A DNA stretch of 35,000 nt from Theodoxus fluviatilis (taxonomy: Eukaryota; Mollusca; Gastropoda; Cycloneritida; Neritidae). Positions 11,361 to 23,264 of the stretch are shown in pieces (position 1 is the stretch's first letter; every line of letters starts with the position of its first letter). The notes beneath the pieces were generated by a model, which was given only the letters and a program-made list of their open reading frames with translations, did no database searches and had not been told where the DNA came from. The stretch spans positions 32,501 through 67,500 of the forward strand of contig JAWQFJ010017135.1 of assembly GCA_034096865.1 (NCBI GenBank), in the 5' to 3' direction. Both the position numbers and the translations under genes were made by a program.

Positions 11361-13705
11361 AGGTACCGGCAGTCAAAAATTAGATTTGTGCTTTTGTTTA
11401 TGAAATGTGTTTTTATGGAAAGTGGTAACAGATACAAGAAAAACAACAAAAAAAGTAAGTGACTAGCTTTATTAGTTCCCGAGATATTGCTCATCAAAGT
11501 CGCGACCCTGAGCGAAGGCCAAAATAAACAAAGATTTCAGCAATTTTACAACTTTATCATTGTTTACACTAATACAGCACAGTTCAGATATTGACATATT
11601 CTTAAAATAGAAGTTACTGCCAGTAAGAATCTGCAATAAGAAACATGCCTGCAGGAAGGATAAAGCAGAGATATCATGCCAAAGTGGCTTCAAAATGACT
11701 TCAAAAGAGCATGAATATTGCCCGGGGGGGCATGTTTACAGGTCTGTAGTTCTAATAATAAGGGACACAGAGGCTTCAAAATCTATTTTCACACCTAGAT
11801 GTACATATATGTTAAGCCTATTTTTATTTTAGCAATACACTTTAGTGGAAAAAAAGTTATAGAGCTTCACAATTGACAAAATCCTCAATTTCCACAACGG
11901 AAATCAGCAGTTTTTAACTAAATTTCACTTTAAAGACCAATATCTTCAGAACTATGGCAGTCTGAGTATTCAAATTTGGCCTGTAGTTTATGGACACAAT
12001 ATGCAACAGACAAACATTCAAATTCAATACTTTAAGTTAGTAGTTAGAGCTAAATGTACTTGTGAAAGTAAAAAAGTGCAAGTTTTTAGTGGTCGCACAG
12101 TGGGAAAAGTGAACTTAAGGACAATTATCTTCAATCATATTCAAGGGTCAACTTTCTAATTTGGCATGCAATTTATGCACAGACTAAGCAACTCAAAAAC
12201 ATTCACAATTCAATAGTCAGAAATTGCAAAACATAATTATGAAGAATGTATGCCCGTTTCAGTGGTAAAACTGGAAAACTTACCTTCACATGAACAGCAG
12301 ACAAGACTCAAGAGTATTCAAATTTGGTCTACAGTTTATGTACATATCAAACAACTCAAAAAGATTCAGAATCAACACAAGATTCTATAGTTGTAACAAT
12401 AGTCATAACAAAAATATGCAAAAAAGGGTCAACGTCAGTACACTGAATTTCAGTACCAGAGCACAAACGGTTCATAATATGAATGCATATATCATATGTA
12501 CTTGAAACTACAATCTCCTGTTAATTGCCAGGGTGAGCAGCAAGGTAGTTTTTACAGTCACTGTACATCTCACTGAGATCAGCAGGGGGGGAACTGAAAA
12601 TTAAAAAAAAGAATGTTTTAGCTGCGATTTGCAACTACTGAACTAGCTGAGTTCTGTGGAAACAGTGTAGTAGACAACAGAAAGGCTTCGATTCACAACT
12701 TCCGGTTCAACCACGTGTGTTTGAAATCACGTTTTATGCATCTAAACTATGAAAAACAAACTGCATCAATTCACAAATACCCTTAAAACGTTTTCCTCCA
12801 TCAGTAGGTGCAATATTTTGACCAGTTGCTTTGACTTAGAAATATCAGTGACTTCAATACGAGGACAACTGGCGCATCAGATCTGCAATCGGTCTTTCGA
12901 CTCTTTGTCCAAAATCGACTGAGAGTTCAACGTCATTTTCAAATATTTTCACGAAAAAAAAACAATAATCCGTCTACAAAAACAACCATAAGATTGTTCT
13001 TTTTTAAATAAATGTTCACTTACCGAAATATCATTCGATTTTCTGGAGAAATGACGAAGTGAAACAGTCCGGCGGTGCGGAAGATTTTCCCGTGTCGGCC
13101 ATGTTGAGACATTCCAATTGAATGAGCTCCGCTTGGCGCGTATGCGCTGTAGATCTTAGTTTCGTATGTCATTAAAACCGGCGAAAAACGACCTTTCCGG
13201 CGATACCAGTTATGTGTAGGCCAGATTTAATAACTTTTATGAAAATCCTCTTCAAAGTTCAATGTTTTTCGAGCGATGTTTTTAATCGAAAATCTGACAA
13301 ACTTCGCAGAATCATTGAAGAACAAAAATTATACGAAAATAAAGCTGAATCATTCCTCTTTCAGCCTCAAATCATTTGCACACCATGAATGAAACTTTAC
13401 AGACGCGCAATGGAATTTTCCATGGTGACCCGATTCCGGCAACCACGCGAGACGGGAAACCAGTGGCGGCCAGCGCTGCGCTTTCAGCATGTGGGATTGC
13501 TTTTCTAATTAATTTTTACACTTGCGTTCTTGCATTAAACTAATATTAATTAGCTGCAATCGATAGAAGAAGATTCAAACTTTTTATTCCCATGTTTAAT
13601 ATTGCTTGAAAAACAAACAGAATGGAGAAATCTCTTCTGAAAAAAGGCCAAATTTTAAGCAATTTTGGCGTTTCCCGCATAGCTGTATAGAGGCCGCCGG
13701 TACCT
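11361..13705. mobile_element. 2.35-kb DNA transposon with 10-bp TIRs and 9-bp TSD, superfamily unresolved
   Basis: The left end AGGTACCGGC (11361-11370) is the exact reverse complement of the right end GCCGGTACCT (13696-13705). Both are flanked by ATTAGTAAT (11352-11360 and 13706-13714) in direct orientation. Its own reverse complement would be ATTACTAAT, so this is a true direct duplication and not an extension of the inverted repeat. Nine-base duplications are usual for Mutator-like and occur in Merlin-like elements, but the ends do not decide between them. The interior has no long ORF. It contains three degenerate repeats of about 165-185 bases (11966-12440) and, on the minus strand near 13112-13041, a short frame beginning ATGGCCGACACGGG followed by a GTAAGT donor. 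It may be a decayed or nonautonomous copy. Confidence 0.7.
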
Positions 13706-13714
13706 ATTAGTAAT

Positions 13715-15310
13715 ATGATCATTATTATGTAAATGGTGGTACATGTATTCCAGTTACATGTAAATAGTAAATGCGATGTATCCTTGGTTACATTACTCCT
13801 GAATATTTTAGTGTGTGCACTTTTTTACATTGTAGCCAAAGATAAGAATATTTGTGACCTGATCCAGCAATAAGTACCTAAAGTCAAATTTGAAGATTTT
13901 TAGTATAATAGAAGTTGAATAATTCAAACTGATGTTCATGCACATTGTAGCTGACTACCTGCAAATCATTTTGAGAAAATGGCAGTTTTTGGAGTTTTGT
14001 TTTACTAATTTTGTCAGTACTTACATGATTAAATGTGAGTAGATAAAGTCTGGACAGCAAACCGACAACTTCCATGTTACATAATATGCAGCAGTTAAGA
14101 CACTGTGGGAGATTCACCTCATTGATTCAACCCAAGCAAATTCTGTGCTTTTCAGACTACATGGAAATGAGCATTTCTCTTAAACTGTTTATCAAACACT
14201 TTTCAGATGCTAGAAATATAGTCCCAAAAAGCTAGAAATAGCAAAAACTCAATTTGGACGAAAATCAAATCAGACACTTGCATTTTCTGACGTGTTGCTG
14301 TAGTGACTTATGTACCTTTTGCCAATAAAGGTCAAATTGATAGATCTGGTAAAGTATCTTTTCATGCTGTAAATTAAAAGATGTAAGTTTGTGGGGTTTT
14401 TTCATTTGTATACATAGTTTGTTTGCAGTTCATTTCATTTCATCTTTTTTTTTCTCTCCTGCAAACTGTTTTTCAATTGCAATTGAATCATTCCAGTTAT
14501 GAAATATCATATTGCTCTTTCTGAATGTGTGCATAATTTATGTTATGTTACATCATAACAGCTTGTATTATTTCTGATTATTACATTCTTCTTTGATAGT
14601 CGTGATGTTAAATAGCAAAACTTTTGTAGAATATGTTAAACAAATGATTGCCAATAAAGATCAAGTGATTTTCTACAGATATGTAATAAAATTTTATGGA
14701 AAAGACTGAATCAGAGTTTGGGATTTTGTTTGTTAGATAGGGTTTTTTCTGTCTTGTGACATTATGTCCTTTGAATGCAAGCCCTTGAATTATTTTGAAT
14801 GGCTATGGAAGACCTTCCAAATGCATGCAAAACTGTCATGCTGACAATAATTCTGTTTACCATATGTGCTTGGCACTGTCCTTCTGGACAGGTAGAATGC
14901 TTGTATGCAATAACACACTTGAGCTCTTTTGCCATTCAGGTAAGACAAAAATCCTAATACACATCCAATGGAAATGAGAAATACACAATTTCATCTGCTA
15001 AACTGTAGTGCGATTCATGGGTGGTGGTTTTGGGAGGTGTTTTTTTCAAAGAGTTTTTTGGAAGTACAAGAATTGGCATCTCAGTGGAAAACCAGAAAAT
15101 GTTGAATATTTGTAATGCATTAGATATAGTTTGTCTTGCAAATCTCATCACAGAGATGTTTTATTTGGATACTTTGGTCATTTCAAATGCATCTTTCTGC
15201 ATGCAAAGTAGGAGCCAGTCAAACTGTTATTTTGTCCTCAGTGGCTCCAACAGATGAGTACATTGATGTGTCAGGGAGAAGAAAGTAGAGGAAAAGTGAT
15301 TTATCATACA
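13715..15310. other. AT-rich intergenic sequence
   Basis: No frame with recognisable content and no bounded element could be supported here. Confidence 0.5.
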
Positions 15311-15314
15311 TGTG

Positions 15315-15555
15315 TGACGGGGTCTAGCTCGGCGGGTGGAGACACCTGGTGGGCTGAGGGTGTGGTGTGGGTGATGTCTGCTTCTCAGTCCCGGGTCTCA
15401 CCTGTGACATGTGCGGCTGGGTGAGCGTGGTCACAGTGCTCGAGGGACAGACTCACGGGTTGCACATGCGGCTGGGTGAGCATGGTCACGGTACTCAAGG
15501 GGCAGACTGAGGGATGGACTCTTCACTTTGTGAATTGCCGTCCCTCGAGTTAGAC
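15315..15555 (+). repeat. GC-rich repeat block, possible tRNA-derived SINE head
   Basis: This 240-base GC-rich island stands out from its AT-rich surroundings. It contains TAGCTCGGCGGGTGGAGA at 15325-15342, which matches the Pol III A-box pattern with one mismatch. It also contains a direct repeat of about 50 bases (15407-15455 and 15463-15508; each has GCGGCTGGGTGAGC and a TGGTCAC block). An inverted pair, CTCGAGGGAC (15439) and GTCCCTCGAG (15540), closes the block. No B box or target-site duplication was found, so the tRNA origin is only a suggestion. Confidence 0.4.
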
Positions 15556-16303
15556 GTCTGCTTTCCCTCAACAGGTGAGACTCGTCAGTGTTGCATGTTG
15601 ATTTTGATTATTGATTACATCATTTTAATGGAATTTTCTGCATTGTAATTTTAACATGATTGTGTAATACTGAACTTTTACCTGAAAATTAGGTCGCCCG
15701 ACCTACCGTCGTTTTCTCATTTGCCCTCTTTTTGCTTTTGTATGAATTCATGTGACGCAAAATGTCATAAAGCAGTGATGACGAGGTCTCTAATTTAAAA
15801 AACTGCGTGAACCGCTCAATTCAAGAACAGTGTGCCTTTGTGGTACTTGTTACACATGCATTTATGCACAGATACATCATGCATGCACATGCAGGATTGG
15901 AAGAAAGTTGTTCCCACTCATGGATGTCTTTTGGATGCCAGCTTGACTGTCACTGACTCAATTCCCAAGATGTGGGGGTTGTTGTACATCAGGGGCAGGC
16001 AGGATTTTTTAATTTGTCAATCCTGAATTGCCGCTCATAAATGTTGGCAATTTAGAGGATGTTCCTATCCCTATTGAGATTAAATTTGGATGGAACTTCA
16101 GTAAGAGACACATCTTTGTATGAGAGCTAACATTTTCAACAAATGCTATTTCCTCACCCATGCACCTTATCTGCACCTGTAATTTTCTTATCTTCACTCA
16201 CAGTCAAACAAAAGTGCATCTCGATCATCATCCCAACCCCACAGCCCCCATTCAGCATGGCTGAGACTAGTGAATACTACATCTCTGTGTTCAGAATGCA
16301 CAG
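15556..16303. other. Intergenic sequence, nothing recognised
   Basis: AT-rich, with a CATGCA-rich patch around 15850-15895. No supported gene. Confidence 0.45.
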
Positions 16304-16489
16304 CCCCCTGTGGGTTGGAGGTCAGAATAGACCCACCATGTCTCCCTATGGATTCGTAAGAGGCAAATAAATAGGGATGCTGTTACTTGATTTGCATTTA
16401 CTCTAAACTATTTTAGAGATTTTCCTGCTTAATGGCCTTACATATTGCTTACAAAGGTTGATTGGCCGTAAAACACCATCCATCCATCC
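16304..16489 (+). mobile_element. SINE-like element with (ATCC)n tail, copy 1
   Basis: The copy starts CCCCCTGTGGGTTGG, includes GATTCGTAAGAGGC and TTTACTCTAAACTATTTTAG, then a TGGCCTTA block and GGCCGTAAAACACC, and ends in ATCC units. The same order of blocks is found at 16819-17022 and 33311-33503 and, inverted, at 17049-17207. No target-site duplication is visible for this copy. Confidence 0.75.
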
Positions 16490-16818
16490 GTTATTATAAC
16501 CTCCATCTCCCAAACTCACCACCACCTAGAAGAAGCATTGTCCATAGAAAATGTCACTCTCCTTTGAGAGGGCCTCTGGCCTATCAAATAAACGTTCAAG
16601 TTCACCACCACCTGTGCCCCATCACAGTCACTCAAAAGGACTTGATCTCCTTTCCAGAAACCAGCAAATGCAGACGTTGGCTTTTGATGGTAGCGATTCT
16701 GTACATGTAGTGCTGACGCTCAAAGGTATATATGTTTTCAGGATGATGATGTGTGTGGAGCAATGCATTAGGAACGTTAGTGCTTAGTGTTGCGCCAGTT
16801 ATTTATCATCCAATCATA
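16490..16818. other. Spacer between SINE copies
   Basis: No gene is seen. The two overlapping frames of about 80 codons have no recognisable motifs. Confidence 0.45.
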
Positions 16819-17022
16819 CCCCTGTGGGTTGGGGATGAGGATAGGTACCACGTCTCCCACCGCGATTCGCAAGACGCAGATCTATATCTATTATATCGGG
16901 ACATCGTACTTGACTTTCTCTTATTCCAACATATTCTAATGATTTTTCGTTATCATTGGCCTAAAATAGACTTACATGGCTGATACTGACAGGCCGTAAA
17001 ACGAAATAAATCCATCCATTCC
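16819..17022 (+). mobile_element. SINE-like element with (ATCC)n tail, copy 2 (diverged)
   Basis: Head CCCCTGTGGGTTGGGGATG, then GCGATTCGCAAGACGC and a CATTGGCCTAAAAT block, and ACAGGCCGTAAAACGAAATAAATCC as the tail. It is more diverged than the copy at 33311 and has no visible target-site duplication. It faces copy 3 tail to tail across 26 bases. Confidence 0.7.
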
Positions 17023-17048
17023 AAGGGTGTATTCATTGGGTGCATGAG

Positions 17049-17207
17049 GATGGATGGATGGTGTTTTACGGTCTATCAGCCTTTGCGGGCTATATAAGGC
17101 CATTAAGCACGAAAATCACTTGAACAGTAAAGAGTAAACACAAATCAAGTCACGGTGTCCCTAGTTATTCTCCTCTTTCGAACCGCGTAGGGAGACGCGG
17201 TGGTGGT
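17049..17207 (-). mobile_element. SINE-like element with (ATCC)n tail, copy 3, 5'-truncated, with 8-bp TSD
   Basis: The minus-strand copy has its GGAT-reading tail at 17049 and ends near the ACGCGGTGGTGGT head at 17207. TGCATGAG flanks it on both sides (17041-17048 and 17208-17215), which is a plausible 8-bp target-site duplication. The CCCCTGTGGGTT head is missing. It contains GCGGTTCGAAAGAGG, the copy's closest match to a Pol III B box (GGTTCGANNCC). The other copies have degenerate forms of it. Confidence 0.75.
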
Positions 17208-17215
17208 TGCATGAG

Positions 17216-17804
17216 CCGTGAGGAGCATCATTGAAGTATTTTTCACACATCAACTTCAAGCATTACGGCTTGGCTGAAAGTATTCCCTGAATGCGGAAAA
17301 GAAGGCAGTGCGTGACTTTTGTCTGCATAGCTGATAGTACCTTTTTCAATGCTCTTATTCCACAAAGCACGAAGTTTGCATGTGTTCACCTGGACCTTTT
17401 CAACGTTCACAGTCCTTTCGTTTTGTCATTGTTGAAAAATCTACTAAAACCCGCCCACGAGAGTTGTCGTTCCTGAAACATGTGGTGTCTATCAACAAAC
17501 TCGTGACACTGAAGACTTTATGATAGAAATCATCACGAACTGTTCCCACAGATATGCTACACTTCATTTGACCTGTAAAGAATTCAATTTCCTCTGTGAC
17601 TATGCATGTATGATTTCACTTTCTTTTGAACAACACAGGAAGGAAATATGAGACCGTCGGACAAAGCGATACAGGTTTGACTCTGACTCTCTGGTCTGGG
17701 TGAGTCTGACATCGTCTCGCAATCACTCCATAATTTTTTTCCTGATTCAAGTAGCCGACACACATTTATTCGTCTGTGCTGCGAATTTTGATGAGAAACT
17801 CATC
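17216..17804 (+). other. Upstream region and possible 5' UTR of CCZ1
   Basis: No other gene is visible. An in-frame ATG at 17700 precedes the chosen CCZ1 start without an intervening stop, but the residues between them do not resemble the family. No clear core promoter motif was found. Confidence 0.4.
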
Positions 17805-18475
17805 ATGGCTACTCGCAACTCCCTAATCGTATTGAAGAATTTCTTCATCTTCAACCCTAACTTCGGACCTCGGGAGGGGGAGGTAAGTAATCATAATGAT
17901 TTTTAATCACCTGTTTGGCAGATAGGAATCTGAGCGTGGTTGAAAGAAGATATGCAACTCCTCATTATGTAAGATGGCAAATCTTTTCCCAAGCAATATT
18001 TGAATACGATTATCAATAGTAGAATGTTGACACTTCTGATGGTGCTTAGAAAGTACCATGCACTTTCGCAATCTCATTTGATGTCAATTTGATTTGTGAG
18101 TAGAGCGCAATATGCGTAACAGATAAAGAGAGACGCTCTGCTCCATATTGAATACAGTTTGTCTTGTGTCTGGTGCATACTGTTTTGTTTCAGGAAGAGA
18201 AGAAGATAATGTTCTACTATCCTCCAGATGTTGACATAGACACGAAAATAAAACAAGTGGGCCTGAGCCAAGCATTCACCACGTTTACATCGTAAGTGCA
18301 TTGTAGATGAAATGAATGATTCAGTGTTTTAAGTATGTGGTAAAGTTGGCACTGTGAGATGTTTATGTTTATTGCAATGCATTGAACATTGTCAGACTTT
18401 TATGGCCGAGACTGTGCTTTATCTAGAAGATGTCAAAATTACTAATTGTTTGTGATAAGATATTCTAAGCTTCAA

Positions 18476-18543
<68 letters not shown>

Positions 18544-20325
18544 TGAACAAAGCATTTGGCTGCATTTAAGATTTTTAACAGTAACTTTCCCCCCTGGCTT
18601 TGGACATTCATTAAACTGTTTTTAAACATAGAAATGGATTCCAATTTGTATTTTTGATTTTGAATTCTTTATATACATTGTTTTATTTAGGACATTCACT
18701 GACAAGCCATGCCAAGGTGTTCACACTCAGAAGACAAGACAGTTGTTCCTGGAACCAGAGCCAGAGTACTGGATGGTCATGGTAATGATGAATGAATGAT
18801 TAAATGTTCAGCTCTTTAGTGTCTACCAAATCAGTGCTTGTAACTTAAGTCCACTTCCTATTAACATGTGACATCCCATACTGCAACTTGCTTCACAGCA
18901 CAAGTATGGGCTTTTACTCCAGTTTTCCTACTTGAATTCATTGTTCTAAATCAATAGGCTATGTGATGTTGTGACATTGTCTCTGATTTTGCAGTATAGT
19001 GATTGGCAGAAATTTGTGTGAAAAATTGTCTTGCAAATATTAGTGTTTCTTCTGTTCTATCTGTCTTCCAGAGTAGAATTACTAGAAATCATTCCAACTA
19101 TCCTTGGGCTCTGCCTGCAGACGGTGACCCTACCCTACCGAGAGAGGACCAAGGATGGACAGCAGTACATTGACTACAGGGAGGAGGATGTGCAGGACTC
19201 GGTGTACAGTGCAGTGCTGGAGCAAGCCTACCGAATGTTCAAGGTTCTGAAACATCTTCTTTGTCTCAGTACTTGAAGAAAGTTTTTTGCTATTTTTGTG
19301 GATTCTTCATGTATAATTTTTATTTTGATCATACACTTTTTTTCTGTGATTAAAAATATTTTGTGGAGCATAAGAATAGTGAACTTATATTTTTCCTCCT
19401 GGCACAATAATTGAACTTGTTTTTCTTTCTAACTTGTAAATTGATTTATGCTATGTCTTATCATGAGCCAGTGTGGACAGAGACACCAATCAGTGTTCTC
19501 AGATTGTACACATTTTTTCATTTTATTGATTTAGCATACAAATTATTTGTTACTTGTATGACTAAGGAAACTTAGAATTGCTTATTATTACATCAAATGC
19601 AAATTCACGCACACTCATGTGTTTTCCCCAGATCACACTGTCATGTGTTCGTTGTTTACCTGCAGCTATTCAATGGAACATTCCGAAACATAGTTGCTGC
19701 AGGCGATTCAGTGGAAGCTTTAAAGTCAAGACTCGATCACTTCTACACAAGGGTGAGTGGCTTGTTTTTGTTTCATTTGTATTTTCACTCCCAACTGTCA
19801 CACCAGTGTTTTTCTTGAACAAATTTGTTCTCCCTTGCCTTGCAACTATTGCCTCTATCAGGGCATGATTGGAATACTTTTCACTTCAAAGCAGCGATTT
19901 ACATTTCTTATTTGGTTATTGCAGCCATCGTCATTTTGATGTTTGGGTCATATAGGGTGTATGGCAGGCGTTCAAAGTGCTGTCCAGTTCTGATATCTCT
20001 CCTCCGTGTGTAGTTTGAGTCCCACGCTGTGGTTCTGTTCTGTCAAGAGGCCTTGTTGACTGCTCAGGCTTCCAGGTGAAGTGCAGAAAACTGGCAGAAC
20101 TTAGAACTTCTTGTGTGCAGTCGTCATTACCGGATTCAAAGGGCCATTACTGACCAGTGACCAGAGATGACAATCAGTGACATGCATGCAGGACTTACCT
20201 GCATATTTGGCATGAAAGATTGTAAAGATGATGATGATGTTGATGATGATGATGACAATGACAATGAATGATGATGATGACAATGACAATGAATGATGAT
20301 GACTATGAATGATGATGATGACTGA

Positions 20326-20359
<34 letters not shown>

Positions 20360-20431
20360 CTATGAATGATGATGATGATGATGACTATGAATGATGATGA
20401 TGACGACTATGAATGATGATGATGACTATGA

Positions 20432-20462
<31 letters not shown>

Positions 20463-20512
20463 CTATGAATGATGATGATGATGATGACCATGAATGATGA
20501 TGATGACTATGA

Positions 20513-20564
<52 letters not shown>

Positions 20565-20631
20565 CTATGAATGATGACTATGAATGATGATGATGATGAT
20601 GACTATGAATGATGATGATGACAATGAATGT

Positions 20632-20665
<34 letters not shown>

Positions 20666-23075
20666 AGTGATGATGATGACAGCATCAAGTGATGGTGACT
20701 ATGATGACACTGATGGTTCATGCTTGCAGTACTTGCCAGGCCTACAGATGCCGGGCAGTGACTTGCTGGATGTGTTCAATGGAATCCACTTCCTGCCCCT
20801 GGACAAGAACACCTTCCTTCGCATCCAGTGCTTCATCAACCGCCTTGAGGCCTCCTTCCCCTGCATCAAGTACACAGCCTTCCTCTTCAACGACCAGCTG
20901 GTCTGGTGAGTTGATCAGTACCTTATGTTATATGCCATGCATGGCTCCATACCTTCACTGTTGTTGGTTGTATGGGAAACTGTAGATTGTTAGGATGTGT
21001 TGTGATCGTAGATTCTGAGTGGATATGGCGAATGGCCACCAGGTTGTCGTTTTGAGTGAGTTGGGCTCAATTTTCCAGAGTGATTTACATGCTTAGTTAG
21101 ATGTAAATGGTCTCCCATCCTGATTCCCCCCGATAGCCTGTTTGGCTGCTCGAGCTCTATGAGCTGCTGGATCAGGCCCTGAAAGCCCAGCAGCCAGGGG
21201 TCTCAGCAGCCAGGGGTCCCAGCCAAAGAGGGGCTACAAGTGGCTCTGGCTGAATGTCACTCTTCTCTTCCTGACCTCTGAACTTCACACCCACATGTTT
21301 TACATTTCCTAATGTGAAGCTTGGCACTAGTGAGGTTCCCCAAAGACTGCATATGTCATATGAAAATAAGACCCTAACGTGACAAGTTTCAACATAGAGG
21401 GATTATTTGGAGGGATGCAGCCTAATGCATCATGATGCATTGTACAGGGTTTGACCATTATTCTGTATTTCTTGAGTGATAAACCAATACAAAAAAGTCT
21501 TAGAATGGTCTTGTTTTCTTATCTTTAGTTATGGCATGTCTTGTTTAGTTGGGAAAATGTTATGGAAATAATGTAGAAGTCTGACAACCACTTGAAGCAT
21601 CATCATTCTACAAGTAAAATATAGAGGAGGTTTTTTCCCCCTGCAGATATTGATTTAACTCGCGGAGATTTCTTGAGACAAAAGAGTAGAGCTTGCTGGT
21701 TGCTGTGTGCAGGAGTGGACTGGAGCAGGACGACATGCGAACGATGTACCGCTACCTCATCACCAGCCTGTTTCCTGCTCACCTGGACCAGGAGTTCCAA
21801 GGAAGCCAGAGCAGGGCTGCAGCGGCTGCTCCTGCCAGCTCTCACCTGGGCAAGTCAGTACACCTGTCTTACTGTGTGTGTGTGTGTGTGTGTGTTCCCA
21901 CCTGTACATCTTTGTGTTTCCTGTCTACACCTGTCTCATTGTTTGTGAGTTCCCATTTGTATGACTTTGTTTCCTCCTTTTGCCCCTGTCTCAGTTTCTG
22001 TGTTTTCCACCTGTACATCTTTGTGTTTCCTGCCTATACACCTCTCTCACTGTTTCTATATTTCCCAGCAGCACATTTTTGTCATTCTTGCCTTTTCAGT
22101 TGTCTCACTGTTTCTGTGTCTCTCTTTGTACATATTTCTTCCTGTTTCCTGCCTGTTACACTCTCATTTTGTGTGTTTCCTTCATGTAAACCCATCTTAT
22201 TTTCTGTTTTTCAACTGTATGCATCTCTCAGTGCATTTCCTACATGTTTACCAGTCTGTATCGATGTTTTTCTACTGGGTTTTAACATTTATTTCCATCT
22301 TTTTATGAATCTCTCACCAGTGCTTCTAACATACCCACATGTTTCCAAAATGCACACCCGCTTTTTTATGTTTTGCTCAGTGGTTTCCTGAGTAAGCAAG
22401 TGTCTGTCTGTGTTGTCCATCTAATCATCAGCCAGTCTGTTGCATTTCTTGACTGTTGATTTCTGACTTAGTGTGTGTGTTGGCTCTGCAAGTCAATATG
22501 CAACTCCTACTTGTGGACTTGAGTCTGTTGTTCCCATTACTAGGCTGTTTCTCACTTCATCTTTGTCTCCAGTGTTCTTGAAAGACTGCTTGCCAGTGCA
22601 GTGCCTGTGAATTCCCACCACATCCTCTGCTGCGCAGGTTCATCACAGGGCCTCCCAACATGAGAGAAATTGGAAACATGGGGAAGGTTCCCCACGTGTT
22701 TGTCCATACAGAGGAGGAGAATGAGGAATGCTATCTGCTGGTCTACAAGGCTCTTAGTGCCAGCATCTGCATGCTCATCAATGGTGAGGCCCACGAAACA
22801 AAACTTTCCAATTCTAGTTAAGTTTATACTTCGTCTAATGGAAGTAAGGCATCAAGGACTGAAGTAAATGCTTAATTCACAGTAAATTCATTTTGCCAGT
22901 CAGCAAAAATCATCTCTCTACAGTAATGATTCTGAAAGGTATCAATATGTTTCAGTTGTCATGCTTTAGATGCAGACAAATGTCTTCTGCTGGGGTTCTA
23001 TTGCTGCATTATTCTTTTGAGATGTAGCATTTCAAGCTTCGAAGCAGGGTTAAGCAGCAACATCGACAAGGATGG

Positions 23076-23151
<76 letters not shown>

Positions 23152-23166
23152 GATGATGATGATGAA

Positions 23167-23229
<63 letters not shown>

Positions 23230-23232
23230 GAA

Positions 23233-23264
<32 letters not shown>

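Noticed and set aside
15325..15400. Functional tRNA gene
   Set aside because: There is an A-box match but no B box, acceptor-stem pairing or anticodon arm could be built. At most it is a tRNA-derived repeat.
21693..22391. 232-codon plus-strand frame
   Set aside because: It is CCZ1 exon 7 (to 21853) read through into intron 7. The donor GTCAGT and the next exon restore the conserved frame.
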